64,000 bases of DNA from Splendidivirga corallicola (GCA_030442035.1 JAUJEA010000008.1:271962-335961), one strand, 5' to 3'; shown: positions 54,601 to 63,922, counted from the stretch's first letter. The notes: generated from the sequence alone by a model not told the origin. Translations and numbers: made by a program.

Positions 54601-55696
54601 CACAGTAACCAATCTGGCAGCCGGAACTTCCATAACTTTAAGATGGACTATTACGGATGTTGTTTGCTCAGCAAGTAGCACGGATGATGTTATCATACAA
54701 TTGCTCGAGGATCCTACAACAGCCAATGCCGGAGCTGATCAAACTTTGTGTCAGGGTACCACAAGAACAACGCTTGAGGCTAACAATGCCGTAATTGGTA
54801 ACGGAACCTGGTCCTTGGTATCAGGGAATGCTACCATACATGATCCTACCAATCCAAATTCCATTGTGAGTGCATTGAGTGATGGAACTTCTGTCACTTT
54901 AAGATGGACTATTCAAAATAACATTTGTGCTCCTTCAGTTGATGAGGTAACCATTGATGTTTTAGCGGCACCGGGTTTGGATGTTAGAACTGCTGAAATC
55001 TGCCAAGGGCAGTACGTCCAATTAAATGCCTCGGGAGGAACAAGGTACTCATGGGCTCCTGCACCAGGATTAAGTGCAACGGATATAGCAAATCCTATAG
55101 CAAGCCCGGATGTTACCACTACTTATACTGTAACAATTGAAAATACCGGTTGTCCATCTGTTCAGCTTGATGCCACCATTACCGTACTCCCTGCGCCGAT
55201 TGTTGATATATCACCTGATACCACCATCATCATCGGAGAAACCATTCAATTAACAGCAAGCGGAGGTACCTCCTATTCATGGAGTCCAATCGAGGGCCTG
55301 AATGATCCGAATATTTCCAATCCATTAGCTACTCCATTGGAAACAATGACTTACACAGTTCTCGTAGCCAATGACCGTAATTGTGAATCCAGCGCCAGTG
55401 TAACCGTCTCTATCGATGACAGAAATGAAATATTTGTGCCGGATATGTTTACCCCAAACGGAGATGGCATGAATGATATGCTCTTTGTCAATGCATTTGG
55501 CCTTGACAAAATTGAATTTAAAGTATTCAACAGGAGTGGCAAATTAATATTTGAAACGAGCGATCCTCAAAGAGGATGGGATGGTACTTTTAATGGAATA
55601 GAGCAGGAAATTGATACTTATGTCTATTTTGTGAAAGCCCAAACCTTTGGAAGGAGTAATATCACCAGAAAAGGAACCGTAAAGCTGGTGCGTTAG
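51623..55696 (+). CDS. Large type IX secretion cargo with eight tandem repeats and gliding-type C-terminal domain
   Basis: A 1357-residue secreted protein. A signal peptide ends near FFTTRAAT. Residues about 28-250 form a beta-helix-like region starting with the common DWNDPAIWDLGAVPGVNDDI motif. Two PKD-like Ig domains precede eight tandem units of about 85 residues (about 439-1118), each with DQxLCN, GTGxW, a TIxDP turn and a TLRWTI strand. Two more PKD-like units follow. Residues about 1270-1357 are the type B T9SS sorting domain: VPDMFTPNGDGMNDMLFVNA and a final GTVKLVR. It is probably exported through T9SS and anchored or released at the surface, perhaps as an adhesin. It is a single gene. 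Confidence 0.92.
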   Translation: MKSLLKRSFLILLVNSLFFFTTRAATFQTITSGDWNDPAIWDLGAVPGVNDDIIILHEVSLSSNINITDGSLTILETGELNFTGQIQASGNSVFRNTGIIRGKDIVVQGSSTFTNTAYSNIETANTATNATIENFGVLKITMTLGNTGTVINHNVLDAIGVVNNGGNLDLRSGSKTYVYSNFDNTGNISLCGAIALANQSSAGQTFANRGVINGCNGGIFVNNPNTNITNLAVGSITGTANLCLVEGNFTNNGTGDFTYSCCFLLTANAGKSRKVCSGDWVTIGGNPTAEFGQEPYTYVWTSTPPDPNITDVNAANPQVLPATETTYTVTVTDNNGCTAIDQVILTPVTSVIANVDRNFEVICEGESVTLGGSPSAHCGTPPYNITWTPNIYLDNANSANPIATPPVTTRYKMEVTDNGSTTTEAYTTVIVNTPPTPANAGPDQDLCNVLVTTMDANTPAVGHGRWFVVSGPVTIANPFNPNTAVTGLTPGSTSVLKWVTRNESCSSEDEVTIHVDEPVIANPGLDQDLCNATSTTLNANAPTFGSGQWSIVSGPGSFADAMDRQTQINGLVPGSNTVLEWTITNGSCVHSEQITINNSALPTTAAAGDDQNLCNVTTTTMAANAPSDGTGNWLLVTGTATIDNPSDPTTTISNLVPGGTPTTLRWVISNGSCTNSFDDVVLTASLEPAAIDIGTDQNLCPVTTATVTRNSTLTVGTGSWSISSGPGTIVSPTATATTINDLVPGSNTVVRYTVTNGACTKFEEITLNVSPEPTVSNAGADQTLCNATSTNLNGNSPTVGTGVWTLVAGTATIDDPNNPNSLITGLGAGNTVTLRWTINLSGCSIFSQDDVVINVVDEPSAADAGPDQTLCNVTTTTLAGNIPTSGTGAWSIVSGSGTINDPTASNSALSNLVPGTTTILRWTISRPECTVTSEDDVTITVNANPTQADAGADQILCSVNQATLAGNTPTFGIGSWSVVSGSGTISDPSDPNTTVTNLAAGTSITLRWTITDVVCSASSTDDVIIQLLEDPTTANAGADQTLCQGTTRTTLEANNAVIGNGTWSLVSGNATIHDPTNPNSIVSALSDGTSVTLRWTIQNNICAPSVDEVTIDVLAAPGLDVRTAEICQGQYVQLNASGGTRYSWAPAPGLSATDIANPIASPDVTTTYTVTIENTGCPSVQLDATITVLPAPIVDISPDTTIIIGETIQLTASGGTSYSWSPIEGLNDPNISNPLATPLETMTYTVLVANDRNCESSASVTVSIDDRNEIFVPDMFTPNGDGMNDMLFVNAFGLDKIEFKVFNRSGKLIFETSDPQRGWDGTFNGIEQEIDTYVYFVKAQTFGRSNITRKGTVKLVR
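52937..54976 (+). repeat. Eight tandem ~255-nt repeats within the T9SS cargo gene
   Basis: Eight successive units of roughly 85 codons encode the pattern AGxDQxLC...GTGxWxxxSG...L.PG...LRWT. Units are similar at protein level but differ in length by a few codons. The copies are diverged in DNA, so recent duplication is less obvious than for the chemoreceptor PAS repeats. Confidence 0.85.
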
Positions 55697-56210
55697 TTGA
55701 GTAATTCACAGGTAAAAATCCAAATCCTTGAGTAGTCAAATATACTTAGTCCCTCCCAAAAAGCACTCGCTACAGTAATAAGTAGCAAGAATTTAGTATA
55801 AAGACTAACAATACTTATGTTTAAGTTTAAATCCGGCAATTAAACCTTGCTTTTGTAAAATTTAATATCATTATCTTTTTTACTTTATCCTATCTCGCAA
55901 ACTTTGCAAGCTTATTGATCCATTCAATTAAAAGCTTGTAAACTTGGTCGTTTTATTTCTCTGAAAGAAAGAAAAAAGCCACAGCAATTTATCTTGAGTC
56001 TTTTATCTAAAATCTTGACTAAACAAGGCAATCAGCCTTTCTAACAATATCAAATGATACTTTTTTAGGACCGACTTCTTAGCATTGAAAATAATGCTTT
56101 TAAGAATTGTCCTTCATCCATATTAGACCTGGTATAAAAAAGTAGGCCCAAGGTGTTGGGCCTACTATCAAAACACTAACAATCATTAAAGAATTTAATG
56201 ATGCTTTAAA
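55697..56210. other. 514-bp convergent intergenic region
   Basis: No gene is seen. It holds a near-repeat (ATCTTGAGTC at about 55991 and ATCTTGACT at about 56012) and a small stem, AAGGC/GCCTT (56025-56039). A strong terminator for the minus-strand peroxidase gene lies at 56136-56165. Confidence 0.5.
56136..56165 (-). terminator. Strong terminator of the di-haem peroxidase gene
   Basis: GTAGGCCCA (56142-56150) pairs perfectly with TGGGCCTAC (56157-56165), leaving a 6-nt loop. On the minus strand the stem is followed by six T residues (A run at 56136-56141). It lies 46 bp after the peroxidase stop. Confidence 0.9.
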
Positions 56211-57554
56211 TCAATTACACCCTAAATCGATTTGTGATTGAGGATCATTATTCGGAAAACAATTTCCCGATGGCAGTGAACTTGGCACGTACCTGGTTAG
56301 ATTAGCATCATATAGGGCTGTTTCTATAAAATTGGTCAAATCGGCGATCTCCTCGTCTGTTAGATTTAAAGCCGTAAATTCAGTAGCCAGTTGACTCGTA
56401 GGTACGACAGCATTCTCAGGTACCGCACTGTTTTTGTACTCTACTACTTCCCTCACACTATTGAATGAACTACCGTGTCCCAGGAATGGAGAATCCTTCA
56501 AATTATAAAGCTGAGGCACTTTAAATTTATATTCATCCTCTGATGCCCCTGTAAAATCAGCTCGCCCTTTATGATCTGCATCTGCCATTTGAAAAACATT
56601 CGGCAAGGTTCTAAGATCTGACATACCCAGGGCATAAAAATTCATAGAATTTAAAGCAGGTCCGCTATGGCAAGAGTTACAATTTCCTTTGCCAAAGAAA
56701 ACCAGGGCACCTCTTTTTTCACTGTCAGACATAGCAGTTTTATCTCCATTTAACCATTTCTGGAAAGGTGCTTCTGTCGCCAGCAATGTTCTTTCATAGG
56801 CTCCAATTGCCAACCCGGCATATTGCTTTGTGATTCTTTCACTTTCCGAAATATTGGGAAAGGCATCTTCAAACATTTGTTTGTAATCAGCATTTGATTC
56901 ACAAAGGGAACCGACCACATCCATTCTATGCACCCCTAATCCTGCAATAGCTTGTATTTCTGTTCCTTCAAAGCCGAGTGTATTTACTTCCTTCGGTGTA
57001 CCCGGTGTCCATAATGCTTCAGTTCCGACATTGACTCCTGTAGCGCCAAATTGACCATTCCACAAAATATTTTTCTGATAAGCAATGTTTAGTGCCGAAG
57101 GTGTTCGGATTGGCTGAACATCCAAGCTATCGGCATCGTATCCTACTCTCAACGTACGTCCCTGACCTTTTGTACCAAAACCAGATCCTCCCTCTCCAAT
57201 ACCCTGTGCGCGTCCAGCCTGGAATCCGGCTTCAGCGTGGTGACAGCTTGCACATGAATAAGTACCGGTTCCCATTTGTTCCTTTGGACTGACGGCTATC
57301 CCTGTTTCATGAAATAGTAATTGGCCAAGTGCCACTTTTTCCGGTGTCAGAGGATTAAGCGGATCCTGAGGTATGTTTGCCAAATCAGTACTGGATGGAA
57401 ACTTAAAAGAATTAACACCACCCGAGGTGTTCAATACATCTTGCAATTGCTGGTCTAAATCGGTCTGTCCCGGCCCATCGTCGTCGTTAACACAGCTATA
57501 AAAAAATGCGGCCGATACAATAGCTGTAACGAAAGCTAATCGATTGATTTTCAT
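56211..57554 (-). CDS. Di-haem cytochrome c peroxidase/MauG-family lipoprotein
   Basis: A predicted lipoprotein of 447 residues with its lipobox at Cys21 (AAFFYSC). Two c-type haem sites are present: CASCH at 101-105 and CNSCH at 292-296. Flanking motifs such as GQLLFHETG, RTPSALNIAY and YKFKVPQLYNLKDSPFLGHG are those of the bacterial cytochrome c peroxidase/MauG family. It may reduce peroxide or carry out a MauG-like oxidation in the periplasm. The gene stands alone, followed by a strong terminator. Confidence 0.92.
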   Translation of the reverse strand: MKINRLAFVTAIVSAAFFYSCVNDDDGPGQTDLDQQLQDVLNTSGGVNSFKFPSSTDLANIPQDPLNPLTPEKVALGQLLFHETGIAVSPKEQMGTGTYSCASCHHAEAGFQAGRAQGIGEGGSGFGTKGQGRTLRVGYDADSLDVQPIRTPSALNIAYQKNILWNGQFGATGVNVGTEALWTPGTPKEVNTLGFEGTEIQAIAGLGVHRMDVVGSLCESNADYKQMFEDAFPNISESERITKQYAGLAIGAYERTLLATEAPFQKWLNGDKTAMSDSEKRGALVFFGKGNCNSCHSGPALNSMNFYALGMSDLRTLPNVFQMADADHKGRADFTGASEDEYKFKVPQLYNLKDSPFLGHGSSFNSVREVVEYKNSAVPENAVVPTSQLATEFTALNLTDEEIADLTNFIETALYDANLTRYVPSSLPSGNCFPNNDPQSQIDLGCN

Positions 57555-57894
57555 AAAAGTAATTGTTTGGGGTTTTCGTTTGCAGTTTTCTTTAAATAGT
57601 AATAATAATTATTCAAAAATTATCACCGTTCTACAAGATAAGAAAAATTATATAACTATCTCAATTAATAATTGAAAAATTTTTATAGAAATTTTAAGAA
57701 TTTTTATCATGATAAAATATTGATTCATAATCTGGCCAATTGATTTAACACAAACAATTAAACATGACTAACGGTCTCACTACAAATTTCCATGTTTAAA
57801 CATCTAATCTTCCTTTTATATTAAACAATCTTATTCGTTACAAGAGGCTAATTGTGCTATATTAGCAGTCAAATGAACAAAACCTTAAATAATC
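57555..57894. promoter_or_regulatory. 340-bp divergent intergenic region
   Basis: Very AT-rich DNA with several short A/T inverted repeats (around 57664-57720), between the peroxidase and prohibitin genes. Promoters for both are expected here; I cannot fix them. Confidence 0.4.
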
Positions 57895-58713
57895 ATGGAT
57901 AACAGAAAATTTTTACCAGTAATTGTTATAGGTGTTATTGCACTTGTTGTGGTGATCGCGCTTTCCTCGAGTATTTTTTATACTATACAAGCCGGTGAAA
58001 AGGCAGTAATATTTAAAAAATTTGGTGGCGGATTGGACAAGGAAAACATTATAGGGCAAGGCTTTGGTTTTAAGGCTCCCTGGAATGACCTTCATGTGTA
58101 TGATGTTCGCGAAACAAGTACAGAGGAGCAGATGGATGTATTAGACAAAAATGGGTTATCCATCAATGTGGATGTTACCGTAAGGTTTCATCCTATCTAC
58201 TTAAGCGTTGGTTATCTACATGAAAACTTCGGTCAGGATTATGTTAACAGGTTAGTGGTTCCTGAAGTTCGTTCCGCAGTAAGACAAGTTATGGGTAGGT
58301 ATTCAGCCGAAGAGATCTACTCTACTAAAAGAGGAGAGGTTGAATCAGGCATAAAAGCGGAAACAGAAAAAACATTGGGAGATAATTACATACAAATGAA
58401 AACTTTGTTAATTCGCTCCATTAATCTGCCTGAACAAATTAAACTTGCCATCGAAAATAAATTAAAGCAAGAGCAAGAGGCACTTGCTTATCAATTTAGA
58501 TTGGAAAAAGAAAAAAGTGAGGCGGAACGTAAGCGGATTGCTGCAGAAGGAGAAGCCAGGGCCAATCAAATCATCAATAGTAGTTTAACCAACAATTTGT
58601 TAAAAATGAGAGGCATCGAGGCCACTACTTCCTTAGCCAACTCTCCAAATAGCAAAGTTGTTGTCATTGGTAGCGGAGGCGACGGTTTACCCTTAATTTT
58701 AGGGAACAATTAA
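57895..58713 (+). CDS. Prohibitin-family SPFH membrane protein
   Basis: A 272-residue protein with an N-terminal membrane anchor (FLPVIVIGVIALVVVIALSS) and an SPFH/band-7 domain: YTIQAGEKAVIFKKFGG, VDVTVRFHPIYLSVGYLHEN, VVPEVRSAVRQVMGRYSAEE. A charged coiled coil follows (KLKQEQEALAYQFRLEKEKS), and the C-terminus is Gly-rich. Prohibitin homologues form large ring assemblies that act on membrane proteases and microdomains. The gene lies 106 bp before citrate synthase and may share a transcript with it. Confidence 0.92.
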   Translation: MDNRKFLPVIVIGVIALVVVIALSSSIFYTIQAGEKAVIFKKFGGGLDKENIIGQGFGFKAPWNDLHVYDVRETSTEEQMDVLDKNGLSINVDVTVRFHPIYLSVGYLHENFGQDYVNRLVVPEVRSAVRQVMGRYSAEEIYSTKRGEVESGIKAETEKTLGDNYIQMKTLLIRSINLPEQIKLAIENKLKQEQEALAYQFRLEKEKSEAERKRIAAEGEARANQIINSSLTNNLLKMRGIEATTSLANSPNSKVVVIGSGGDGLPLILGNN

Positions 58714-58819
58714 TACCGACTATTGGTTGTTCTGATGGTGTTTTATTTGAAGCGATTTTTAGCTAATTTCGCTGCAGTTTTACACATGAAATTTAATCTT
58801 TATACAAAAACAGCATACA

Positions 58820-60106
58820 ATGTCAAGTAATTCTGAATTAACAATCGATGGTAAATCATTCGACCTGCCAATTATTGAGGGCACGGAAAATGAAAGAGCA
58901 GTGGATATTAGTAAACTTAGAGCAGCGAGTGGTTTGATCACCATCGATCCTGGATACAAAAATACCGGATCAACGAAAAGTGGTATTACTTTTTTGGATG
59001 GAGAAAAGGGTATTTTAAGATACAGGGGTTATTCAATAGAAGATCTTGCGGAAAAATCGAGTTTTCTGGAAGTGGCTTATCTGTTGATCTATGGAGACCT
59101 TCCTAAGCAATCCGAGCTCAATAAATTTCAAAATGATATAAAAATGCACACCCTGGTGCATGAGGATATCAAAAGAATATTAGAAGGTTTTCCTTCTAAT
59201 GCCCATCCAATGGGGGTACTTTCTTCCCTGGTATGTTCCTTAACCGCATTTTACCCTGAATCCCTTGATCCAAACAGATCGAGTGAAGCTGTATATTTGA
59301 GTATCATCAGGATCATGGCCAAAGTTCCGACTATGGCAGCCTGGGCTCACAAAAATGAATTGGGACATCCTGTAAATTATCCCAGCAACAATCTGGACTA
59401 CTGTGCTAATTTCATCAAAATGATGTTTGCCGTGCCGGCTGAGCCCTTCGAAGTCGATCCGGTCATTGTTGATGCTTTGGACAAACTATTAATATTGCAT
59501 GCCGATCATGAACAAAATTGTTCTACTTCAGCCGTTAGATTGGTTGGATCATCACAGGCCAGTTTGTATGCTTCTATCTCGGCTGGTATCAATGCACTTT
59601 GGGGACCGCTTCATGGCGGTGCTAACCAGGCCGTGATTGAAATGCTCGAAAACATCAAAAAAGATGGTGGTGATATTCCGAAGTATATTGCTAAAGCCAA
59701 GGATAAAGATGATCCATTCAGACTCATGGGATTTGGGCACCGAGTTTATAAAAACTTCGATCCAAGGGCTCGAATCATCAAAAAGGCTGCAGACCAGGTT
59801 TTGGGCAAATTAGGTATTGTGGATCCGGTATTGGACATTGCCAAAAAGCTCGAGGAAATTGCTTTGGAGGACGAGTATTTTGTACAACGAAAACTTTATC
59901 CAAATGTTGATTTCTACTCCGGTATTATTTACAGAGCAATGGGCATTCCAACAGAAATGTTTACGGTGATGTTCGCATTGGGTAGATTACCTGGCTGGAT
60001 TGCTCAATGGAAGGAAATGAGGGAGAGCAATGAACCAATCGGACGGCCAAGACAGGTTTATACAGGACCTAATGCTCGCAACTATGCTGAGCTGACAGAC
60101 CGTTAG
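58820..60106 (+). CDS. gltA: Citrate synthase
   Basis: A 428-residue type II-sized citrate synthase that condenses oxaloacetate and acetyl-CoA in the TCA cycle. The N-terminal domain (LTIDGKSFDLPIIEGTENE, FLDGEKGILRYRGYSIEDLA) and the three active-site blocks are intact: His in LHADHEQNCSTS, His in MGFGHRVYKNFDPRAR, and Asp in LYPNVDFYSGI. GPLHGGANQAV is the CoA-contact loop. It is followed by a terminator hairpin and then an acyl-CoA-binding protein gene. Confidence 0.97.
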   Translation: MSSNSELTIDGKSFDLPIIEGTENERAVDISKLRAASGLITIDPGYKNTGSTKSGITFLDGEKGILRYRGYSIEDLAEKSSFLEVAYLLIYGDLPKQSELNKFQNDIKMHTLVHEDIKRILEGFPSNAHPMGVLSSLVCSLTAFYPESLDPNRSSEAVYLSIIRIMAKVPTMAAWAHKNELGHPVNYPSNNLDYCANFIKMMFAVPAEPFEVDPVIVDALDKLLILHADHEQNCSTSAVRLVGSSQASLYASISAGINALWGPLHGGANQAVIEMLENIKKDGGDIPKYIAKAKDKDDPFRLMGFGHRVYKNFDPRARIIKKAADQVLGKLGIVDPVLDIAKKLEEIALEDEYFVQRKLYPNVDFYSGIIYRAMGIPTEMFTVMFALGRLPGWIAQWKEMRESNEPIGRPRQVYTGPNARNYAELTDR

Positions 60107-60128
60107 GAAAATATATTATCAGTTTCAC

Positions 60129-60156
60129 AAAGCCCGTAAAGGGCTTTTTTATTTTT
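60129..60156 (+). terminator. Terminator after citrate synthase
   Basis: AAAGCCC (60129-60135) pairs with GGGCTTT (60141-60147), with a 5-nt loop, followed by TTT, A and six T residues. It lies 22 bp after the gltA stop and before the acyl-CoA-binding protein gene, so read-through to that gene should be limited. Confidence 0.85.
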
Positions 60157-60174
60157 TGAACAAATCTAAAATAT

Positions 60175-60426
60175 ATGGAACTCCAAAAAGCATTTGAAGA
60201 TGCTGTTACCCGATCAAAACAACTAAATGAAAGACCCTCAAATGAAGTTCTTCTAAAGCTTTATGCCCTCTATAAGCAAGCCACGGAAGGTGATAACAAT
60301 AACGAAAGACCAGGTGGTTTCGATTTTAGAGCAATAGCCAAACACGACGCCTGGGCCGAGCAAAATGGAAAAAGCAAAGAGGTTTGCATACAGGAGTATA
60401 TTGACCTTGTAGATTCACTTTCATAA
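60175..60426 (+). CDS. Acyl-CoA-binding protein (ACBP)
   Basis: An 83-residue four-helix protein of the ACBP family: LQKAFEDAVTRSKQLNERPS, then the ligand-binding signature LYALYKQATEGDNNNERPGG, and DAWAEQNGKSKEVCIQEYID. The conserved Tyr and Lys of the acyl-CoA site are in place (LYALYKQAT and AWAEQNGKS). ACBP is best known in eukaryotes, where it buffers long-chain acyl-CoA; bacterial members occur sporadically, including in Bacteroidota. It sits between the citrate synthase terminator and pbpC. Confidence 0.92.
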   Translation: MELQKAFEDAVTRSKQLNERPSNEVLLKLYALYKQATEGDNNNERPGGFDFRAIAKHDAWAEQNGKSKEVCIQEYIDLVDSLS

Positions 60427-60519
60427 TTTAAGCCAAGGCCTGATTTGGTCTAAATTATGCTAAACTTTAACGTATTGCTGAAAGTTGAGGTAACTAACAT
60501 ACAATTCAGCTTGTAAAGC

Positions 60520-62898
60520 ATGTTTAACATTATAAGGAAATACAAATTCTTATTTCTCGCAATGGCCATAGGAGTTTGTATTGCTTATTATTTTTGTTTA
60601 CCTCGAAAATTGTTTAATGCACCCACTTCAACCGTAATCAATGGAAGTAATGGAGAACTCTTAGGAGCTCTCATCGCTGGCGATGGACAATGGAGATTTC
60701 CTGTAATTGATACCATACCGGAAAAATTCAAACAATGCATTTTATATTTTGAGGATGAATACTTTTATAAACATCCCGGATTCAACCCGGTCTCTCTTTT
60801 AAGAGCAAGCTATCAAAACATAAGGGCTGGCAAAATAATCAGTGGTGGCAGTACCATCACCATGCAAGTAATAAGATTATCCAGACAAGGAAAATCAAGA
60901 AGCTTCCTGGAAAAATTCAAAGAAATCGTTCTTGCCACAAGATTGGAATTAAGAATGACCAAAGACGAAATACTGGCACTTTATGCTTCTCATGCTCCCT
61001 TTGGCGGCAATATGGTTGGGTTGCCTGCTGCTGGCTGGAGATATTTTGGAAGAGGATCCTATGACCTCTCATGGGCTGAGGCTGCTACCTTGGCGGTGCT
61101 TCCTAATCAACCTGCCCTAATTTTTCCCGGCAGAAATCAAACGTTATTGATAGCAAAAAGAAATCGTCTGTTAAAAAAATTATTGAGCAACAAGGTCATT
61201 GATTCCCTTACTTACTCTCTGGCCATTGAAGAACCTGTTCCGGGCAAACCCTTCCGGTTACCCAATGAAGTTCCACACTTATTAACCAGAGCCTTAAAAG
61301 ATGATCGAAAAGGAGAAGTAATAAACAGTTCTATCGAGGTCGATAAACAAAAGAAGGTCAAACAAATCTTAGCAAATCATCACGACAGACTGAGTCAAAA
61401 TAACATACAAAATGCCGCAGCGCTGGTACTTCGAGTACGTGATGCCAAGGCCCTGGTTTACCAGGGAAATATCATCGCTTCTCAAAAAAACGATCATGGC
61501 ACCGATGTAGATATCATTACTGCAAAAAGAAGCACGGGAAGTGTCTTGAAACCTTTTTTGTACGCTGCAATGCTCCAAGAAGGAGAATTACTACCTAAAA
61601 CGCTATTACCGGATATACCCACATTCATTCAAGGCTTTGCTCCCAAGAATTTTTCCCGGGAGTACGAGGGAGCCGTACATGCTGATGCAGCTTTGGCCCG
61701 GTCATTGAATGTACCAGCTGTCCATATGTTAAGAGATCATGGCACCGAAAAATTTCATTTCCTGTTGAAGGAGCAATATGGCATGAAAAGCCTTGAGCAT
61801 TCTCCGGGTCATTACGGATTGTCATTAATACTTGGAGGGGCAGAGGGCTCCCTTTGGGAACTTAGCGGTATGTATGCTACCATGGCCAGGGTACTTAATA
61901 ATTATTTTAGGCATCCCGAACCCTATCGATATTCCTCGAATGATTTTTTAGTACCGGATTATATAAATAGCCAGCAGTCTACCGAAATCTCACGGAAAGG
62001 AAATGACAAAACTTCTCCATTGAGCGCTGCTGCTATCTGGCATACGTTTAATGCCATGCTGGAAGTTTACCGCCCGGATACCGAATCTTCCTGGAAACTT
62101 TTCGATTCGTCAAGGAAGATAGCCTGGAAGACTGGCACCAGTTTTGGATTTCGCGATGCCTGGGCTATTGGTGTTACACCGGAATATGTTGTTGGTGTCT
62201 GGGTTGGAAATGCTGATGGAGAAGGGAGGCCAGGGTTGACCGGAATATCAGCAGCGGCTCCAGTTATGTTTGATATTTTTGATCTTTTTCCCAATACATC
62301 TTGGTTTAACCGACCCAATAGCGAATTGGAATCTATGACCATCTGTCGTGAAAGTGGTCAACGTGCCTCCAAAATCTGTCCTTCAGTCGATACATTGCGT
62401 ATATTAAAATCAGGCATCAGATCAGGTCTCTGTACATTTCATAAATTGATACATTTAGATAAACATGAAACTTACCGTGTGCATAGTGATTGTGAATCAG
62501 TTAACAATATGGCTCACAAAACCTGGTTTGTTTTGCCACCGGTCCAGGAATATTATTTCAAATCAAAAAGTGCTACCTACAAAGTCTTACCACCCTATCG
62601 TGATGATTGCAGGGAGCAAATTGAACAACAACATTCCATGCAAATAATATATCCAAAGGAACAGGCACAAATATTTGTACCCAGAGAATTGGATGGCTCC
62701 ATGGGTAGGACCATTTTCGAAGTAGCACACAGAATTCCGGAAACAGAAATTCACTGGCATATCGACAATACCTTTTTAGGTAGCACAAAGCGTATCCATC
62801 AAATGGGCCTTCATCCGGACGAAGGGGAACATACGCTGACCCTGGTAGATGAAAAAGGAGAAATTCTCAAGTTGAATTTTGAAATCATAGGGAATTAA
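60520..62898 (+). CDS. pbpC: Penicillin-binding protein 1C
   Basis: A 792-residue bifunctional peptidoglycan synthase. An N-terminal membrane anchor (FLFLAMAIGVCIAYYFCL) is followed by the glycosyltransferase domain: YFEDEYFYKHPGF, SGGSTITMQVIRL and TRLELRMTKDEILALYASHA. The transpeptidase has Ser341 in RSTGSVLKPF (SxxK), the SxN motif in ARSLNVPAVHM and KTGTSFGFRDAWAIG. The C-terminal region (about 690-790) matches the BiPBP_C domain typical of PBP1C. It polymerises glycan strands and may have weak or no transpeptidation in some species. It is the last plus-strand gene before the convergent YjbR gene. Confidence 0.94.
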   Translation: MFNIIRKYKFLFLAMAIGVCIAYYFCLPRKLFNAPTSTVINGSNGELLGALIAGDGQWRFPVIDTIPEKFKQCILYFEDEYFYKHPGFNPVSLLRASYQNIRAGKIISGGSTITMQVIRLSRQGKSRSFLEKFKEIVLATRLELRMTKDEILALYASHAPFGGNMVGLPAAGWRYFGRGSYDLSWAEAATLAVLPNQPALIFPGRNQTLLIAKRNRLLKKLLSNKVIDSLTYSLAIEEPVPGKPFRLPNEVPHLLTRALKDDRKGEVINSSIEVDKQKKVKQILANHHDRLSQNNIQNAAALVLRVRDAKALVYQGNIIASQKNDHGTDVDIITAKRSTGSVLKPFLYAAMLQEGELLPKTLLPDIPTFIQGFAPKNFSREYEGAVHADAALARSLNVPAVHMLRDHGTEKFHFLLKEQYGMKSLEHSPGHYGLSLILGGAEGSLWELSGMYATMARVLNNYFRHPEPYRYSSNDFLVPDYINSQQSTEISRKGNDKTSPLSAAAIWHTFNAMLEVYRPDTESSWKLFDSSRKIAWKTGTSFGFRDAWAIGVTPEYVVGVWVGNADGEGRPGLTGISAAAPVMFDIFDLFPNTSWFNRPNSELESMTICRESGQRASKICPSVDTLRILKSGIRSGLCTFHKLIHLDKHETYRVHSDCESVNNMAHKTWFVLPPVQEYYFKSKSATYKVLPPYRDDCREQIEQQHSMQIIYPKEQAQIFVPRELDGSMGRTIFEVAHRIPETEIHWHIDNTFLGSTKRIHQMGLHPDEGEHTLTLVDEKGEILKLNFEIIGN

Positions 62899-62940
62899 AT
62901 TCCAAAGAGCAATAATTGAAAAATCTCAGGATATAATAAA

Positions 62941-63294
62941 TTATTGTAATGCCTCTTTCAGCTTCTTCGGTAGCCCTGCAACCACTAATTGGTAAGAGTT
63001 ATCAATCCATTGTTTGATCAAATCATCTGGTATGGTTCCATCCATTACTACCCGATTCCAGTGTTTTTTACTCATGTAGGCAGGAACCGTCACTGCGTCG
63101 TAAGACGCTCTGAGTTCATCCACTAAATCCGGATCGCATTTCAAACTAATACTCTCAAAGGTATCAATGTCAGTAGCCGTGAACATTTTTCCCATCACTT
63201 TAAAAACCAATACTTCAGGTAATTTTCCAAATGGGAATGATTCAGTGGCACCTTTTTTATCAATACAATATTCTCGGAACTCTTCTATATTCAT
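62941..63294 (-). CDS. MmcQ/YjbR-family protein, copy 2
   Basis: A 117-residue member of the YjbR family, related to the copy at 46686: FREYCIDKKGATESFPFGKL, VFKVMGKMFTATD, SISLKCDPDLVDELRASYDA and the signature YMSKKHWNRVVMDGTI. The function is not known. It is convergent with pbpC across 42 bp. Confidence 0.92.
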   Translation of the reverse strand: MNIEEFREYCIDKKGATESFPFGKLPEVLVFKVMGKMFTATDIDTFESISLKCDPDLVDELRASYDAVTVPAYMSKKHWNRVVMDGTIPDDLIKQWIDNSYQLVVAGLPKKLKEALQ

Positions 63295-63922
63295 TTTTCA
63301 AGACTACTCATGTTCGCTATTGAAAGTAATATTTCCTACTGTTTATCGGCTAGCAGTTTAAAACTAACAAAAAATAATGTATCCAGGCATTTAAATGTAT
63401 CATGTTCAGTAATTGGTTTGAACCCGGATATTGAGGGTCCGTTCTCAAACAACACTGGCTTTCCATAGTCTTTGATCTGATAATAAAAAGTGTTTACTTT
63501 CTTAATATACATGCAGCGTTAGCTCAATAAATTGTTTCGATAATTGCATGGAATTCACTGAGAATGAGATGTTCATAAATTAGAAACAAGTATCGAAGTT
63601 AGGGCTTTGACCTAGATTTAGGTATTTATATAACCACCGTTAGTTTATTTCTATGTATTGATTATATTTATAAAATATCAATATTTAAATATTCAGCTTT
63701 GCACAAAACATTTAAGATCAGCATAGTTTATTCAATCAATGATCTCATAAATATTTTTATTTTTTTCTCACAAGCAAATGAAGCATTATGACAAAGATTA
63801 TGACTTATATTTTGTTCTGTTTTTTCATAAGTAATCATAATTAAATATCGAATTTATTCACCATAAAAGAATTTAGAGTTATTACTTTAGATATAACCTA
63901 TATTTGATAAAATTTTCAAAGA
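63295..63922. other. 628-bp AT-rich region left of the transposase
   Basis: No gene is seen. The right half becomes markedly AT-rich. An imperfect palindrome (ACCTAGATTTAGGT) lies near 63611. The left terminal inverted repeat of the insertion sequence should lie here, but it cannot be defined because the right end is outside the window. Confidence 0.4.

Noticed and set aside
63611..63624. ACCTAGATTTAGGT palindrome as an insertion-sequence end
   Set aside because: Imperfect, about 300 bp from the transposase start, and the other end is outside the window.
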